Shown: in pieces, positions 63,907 through 64,000 of the stretch | How the letters are laid out: each line of letters starts with the position of its first letter | Position numbering within the stretch: the stretch's first letter is position 1 | Assembly: GCA_010645155.1 (NCBI GenBank) | Contig: CM021322.1 | Span: 1,470,619 to 1,534,618, forward strand | Length of the DNA: 64,000 nucleotides | Reading direction: 5' to 3' | DNA from: Tigriopus japonicus | Taxonomy: Eukaryota; Arthropoda; Copepoda; Harpacticoida; Harpacticidae | Position numbers and translations under genes: made by a program | Notes under the pieces: model-generated | Told to the model about the DNA's origin: nothing | The model's database searches: none | What the model saw: the letters and a program-made list of their open reading frames with translations, nothing else

Positions 63907-64000
63907 TTCTTTGGTTGTTCCCAACCCCACCACTACCAACAGCTACCCACACCCAGCCTCTCTTTTCTCTCAAGTGAAGATGAATACGTCTTGTAGAACA

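Larger units (their letters stand above)
47894..64000. other. Gene-poor region upstream of the zinc finger gene
   Basis: Apart from the MITEs at 52-53 kb and simple repeats I find no supported gene. It may contain the missing 5' exons of the zinc finger gene, which would be short and hard to see by eye. Frames at 58822-59205 (plus) and 62584-62775 (minus) look mildly protein-like but match nothing I know. Confidence 0.5.

Overview
This is a eukaryotic, animal-type genomic window. The evidence is short coding exons separated by introns with GT-AG (once GC-AG) borders, long gene-poor stretches full of simple repeats, small inverted-repeat transposons, and metazoan protein families. The gene set (arthropod-style lysyl hydroxylase, a CLIP-domain secreted protein, a CAP protein, a LicD/fukutin-type enzyme, a BCL11-like zinc finger) points to an arthropod. 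A crustacean such as a copepod is plausible, but that is inference; no marker gene fixes the species.

Layout. (1) 1-17,500: no convincing gene; GGAT/CATC, GAT, CTC and GA simple repeats. (2) 17,560-18,392, minus: three-exon secreted protein with a CLIP domain followed by a DM13 domain. (3) 20,976-27,687, minus: complete procollagen-lysine hydroxylase (PLOD), eight coding exons per transcript, about 730 aa, with a duplicated pair of 147-bp exons that look mutually exclusive. One intron carries a non-autonomous hAT-like element with an 8-bp target duplication. (4) 27,700-31,700: gene-poor, with a foldback repeat and a possible retroelement remnant. (5) 31,743-32,330, minus: probable last exon of a small membrane protein. 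(6) 33,139-35,047, minus: five-exon secreted CAP protein with a very basic linker and a Cys-rich tail. (7) 36,400-37,620: two related palindromic elements and a roughly 44-bp minisatellite. (8) 41,443-47,893, minus: part of a BCL11-like zinc finger gene. A three-exon LicD-family gene (43,045-44,117, plus) lies inside its 5.6-kb intron on the opposite strand. (9) 47,900-64,000: no convincing gene; one or two hAT-like elements at 52-53 kb and simple repeats.

The genes do not form a pathway. PLOD acts on collagen in the ER, and the CLIP-DM13 and CAP proteins are secreted. The LicD protein looks like a Golgi/ER type II membrane transferase, and the zinc finger protein is nuclear. All recognised genes except LicD are on the minus strand. 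Splice junctions were placed by eye from splice signals, reading phase and protein-family similarity; none has been tested against RNA. The most interesting signals are the PLOD exon duplication, the unusual CAP and CLIP-DM13 architectures, and the nested opposite-strand LicD gene.
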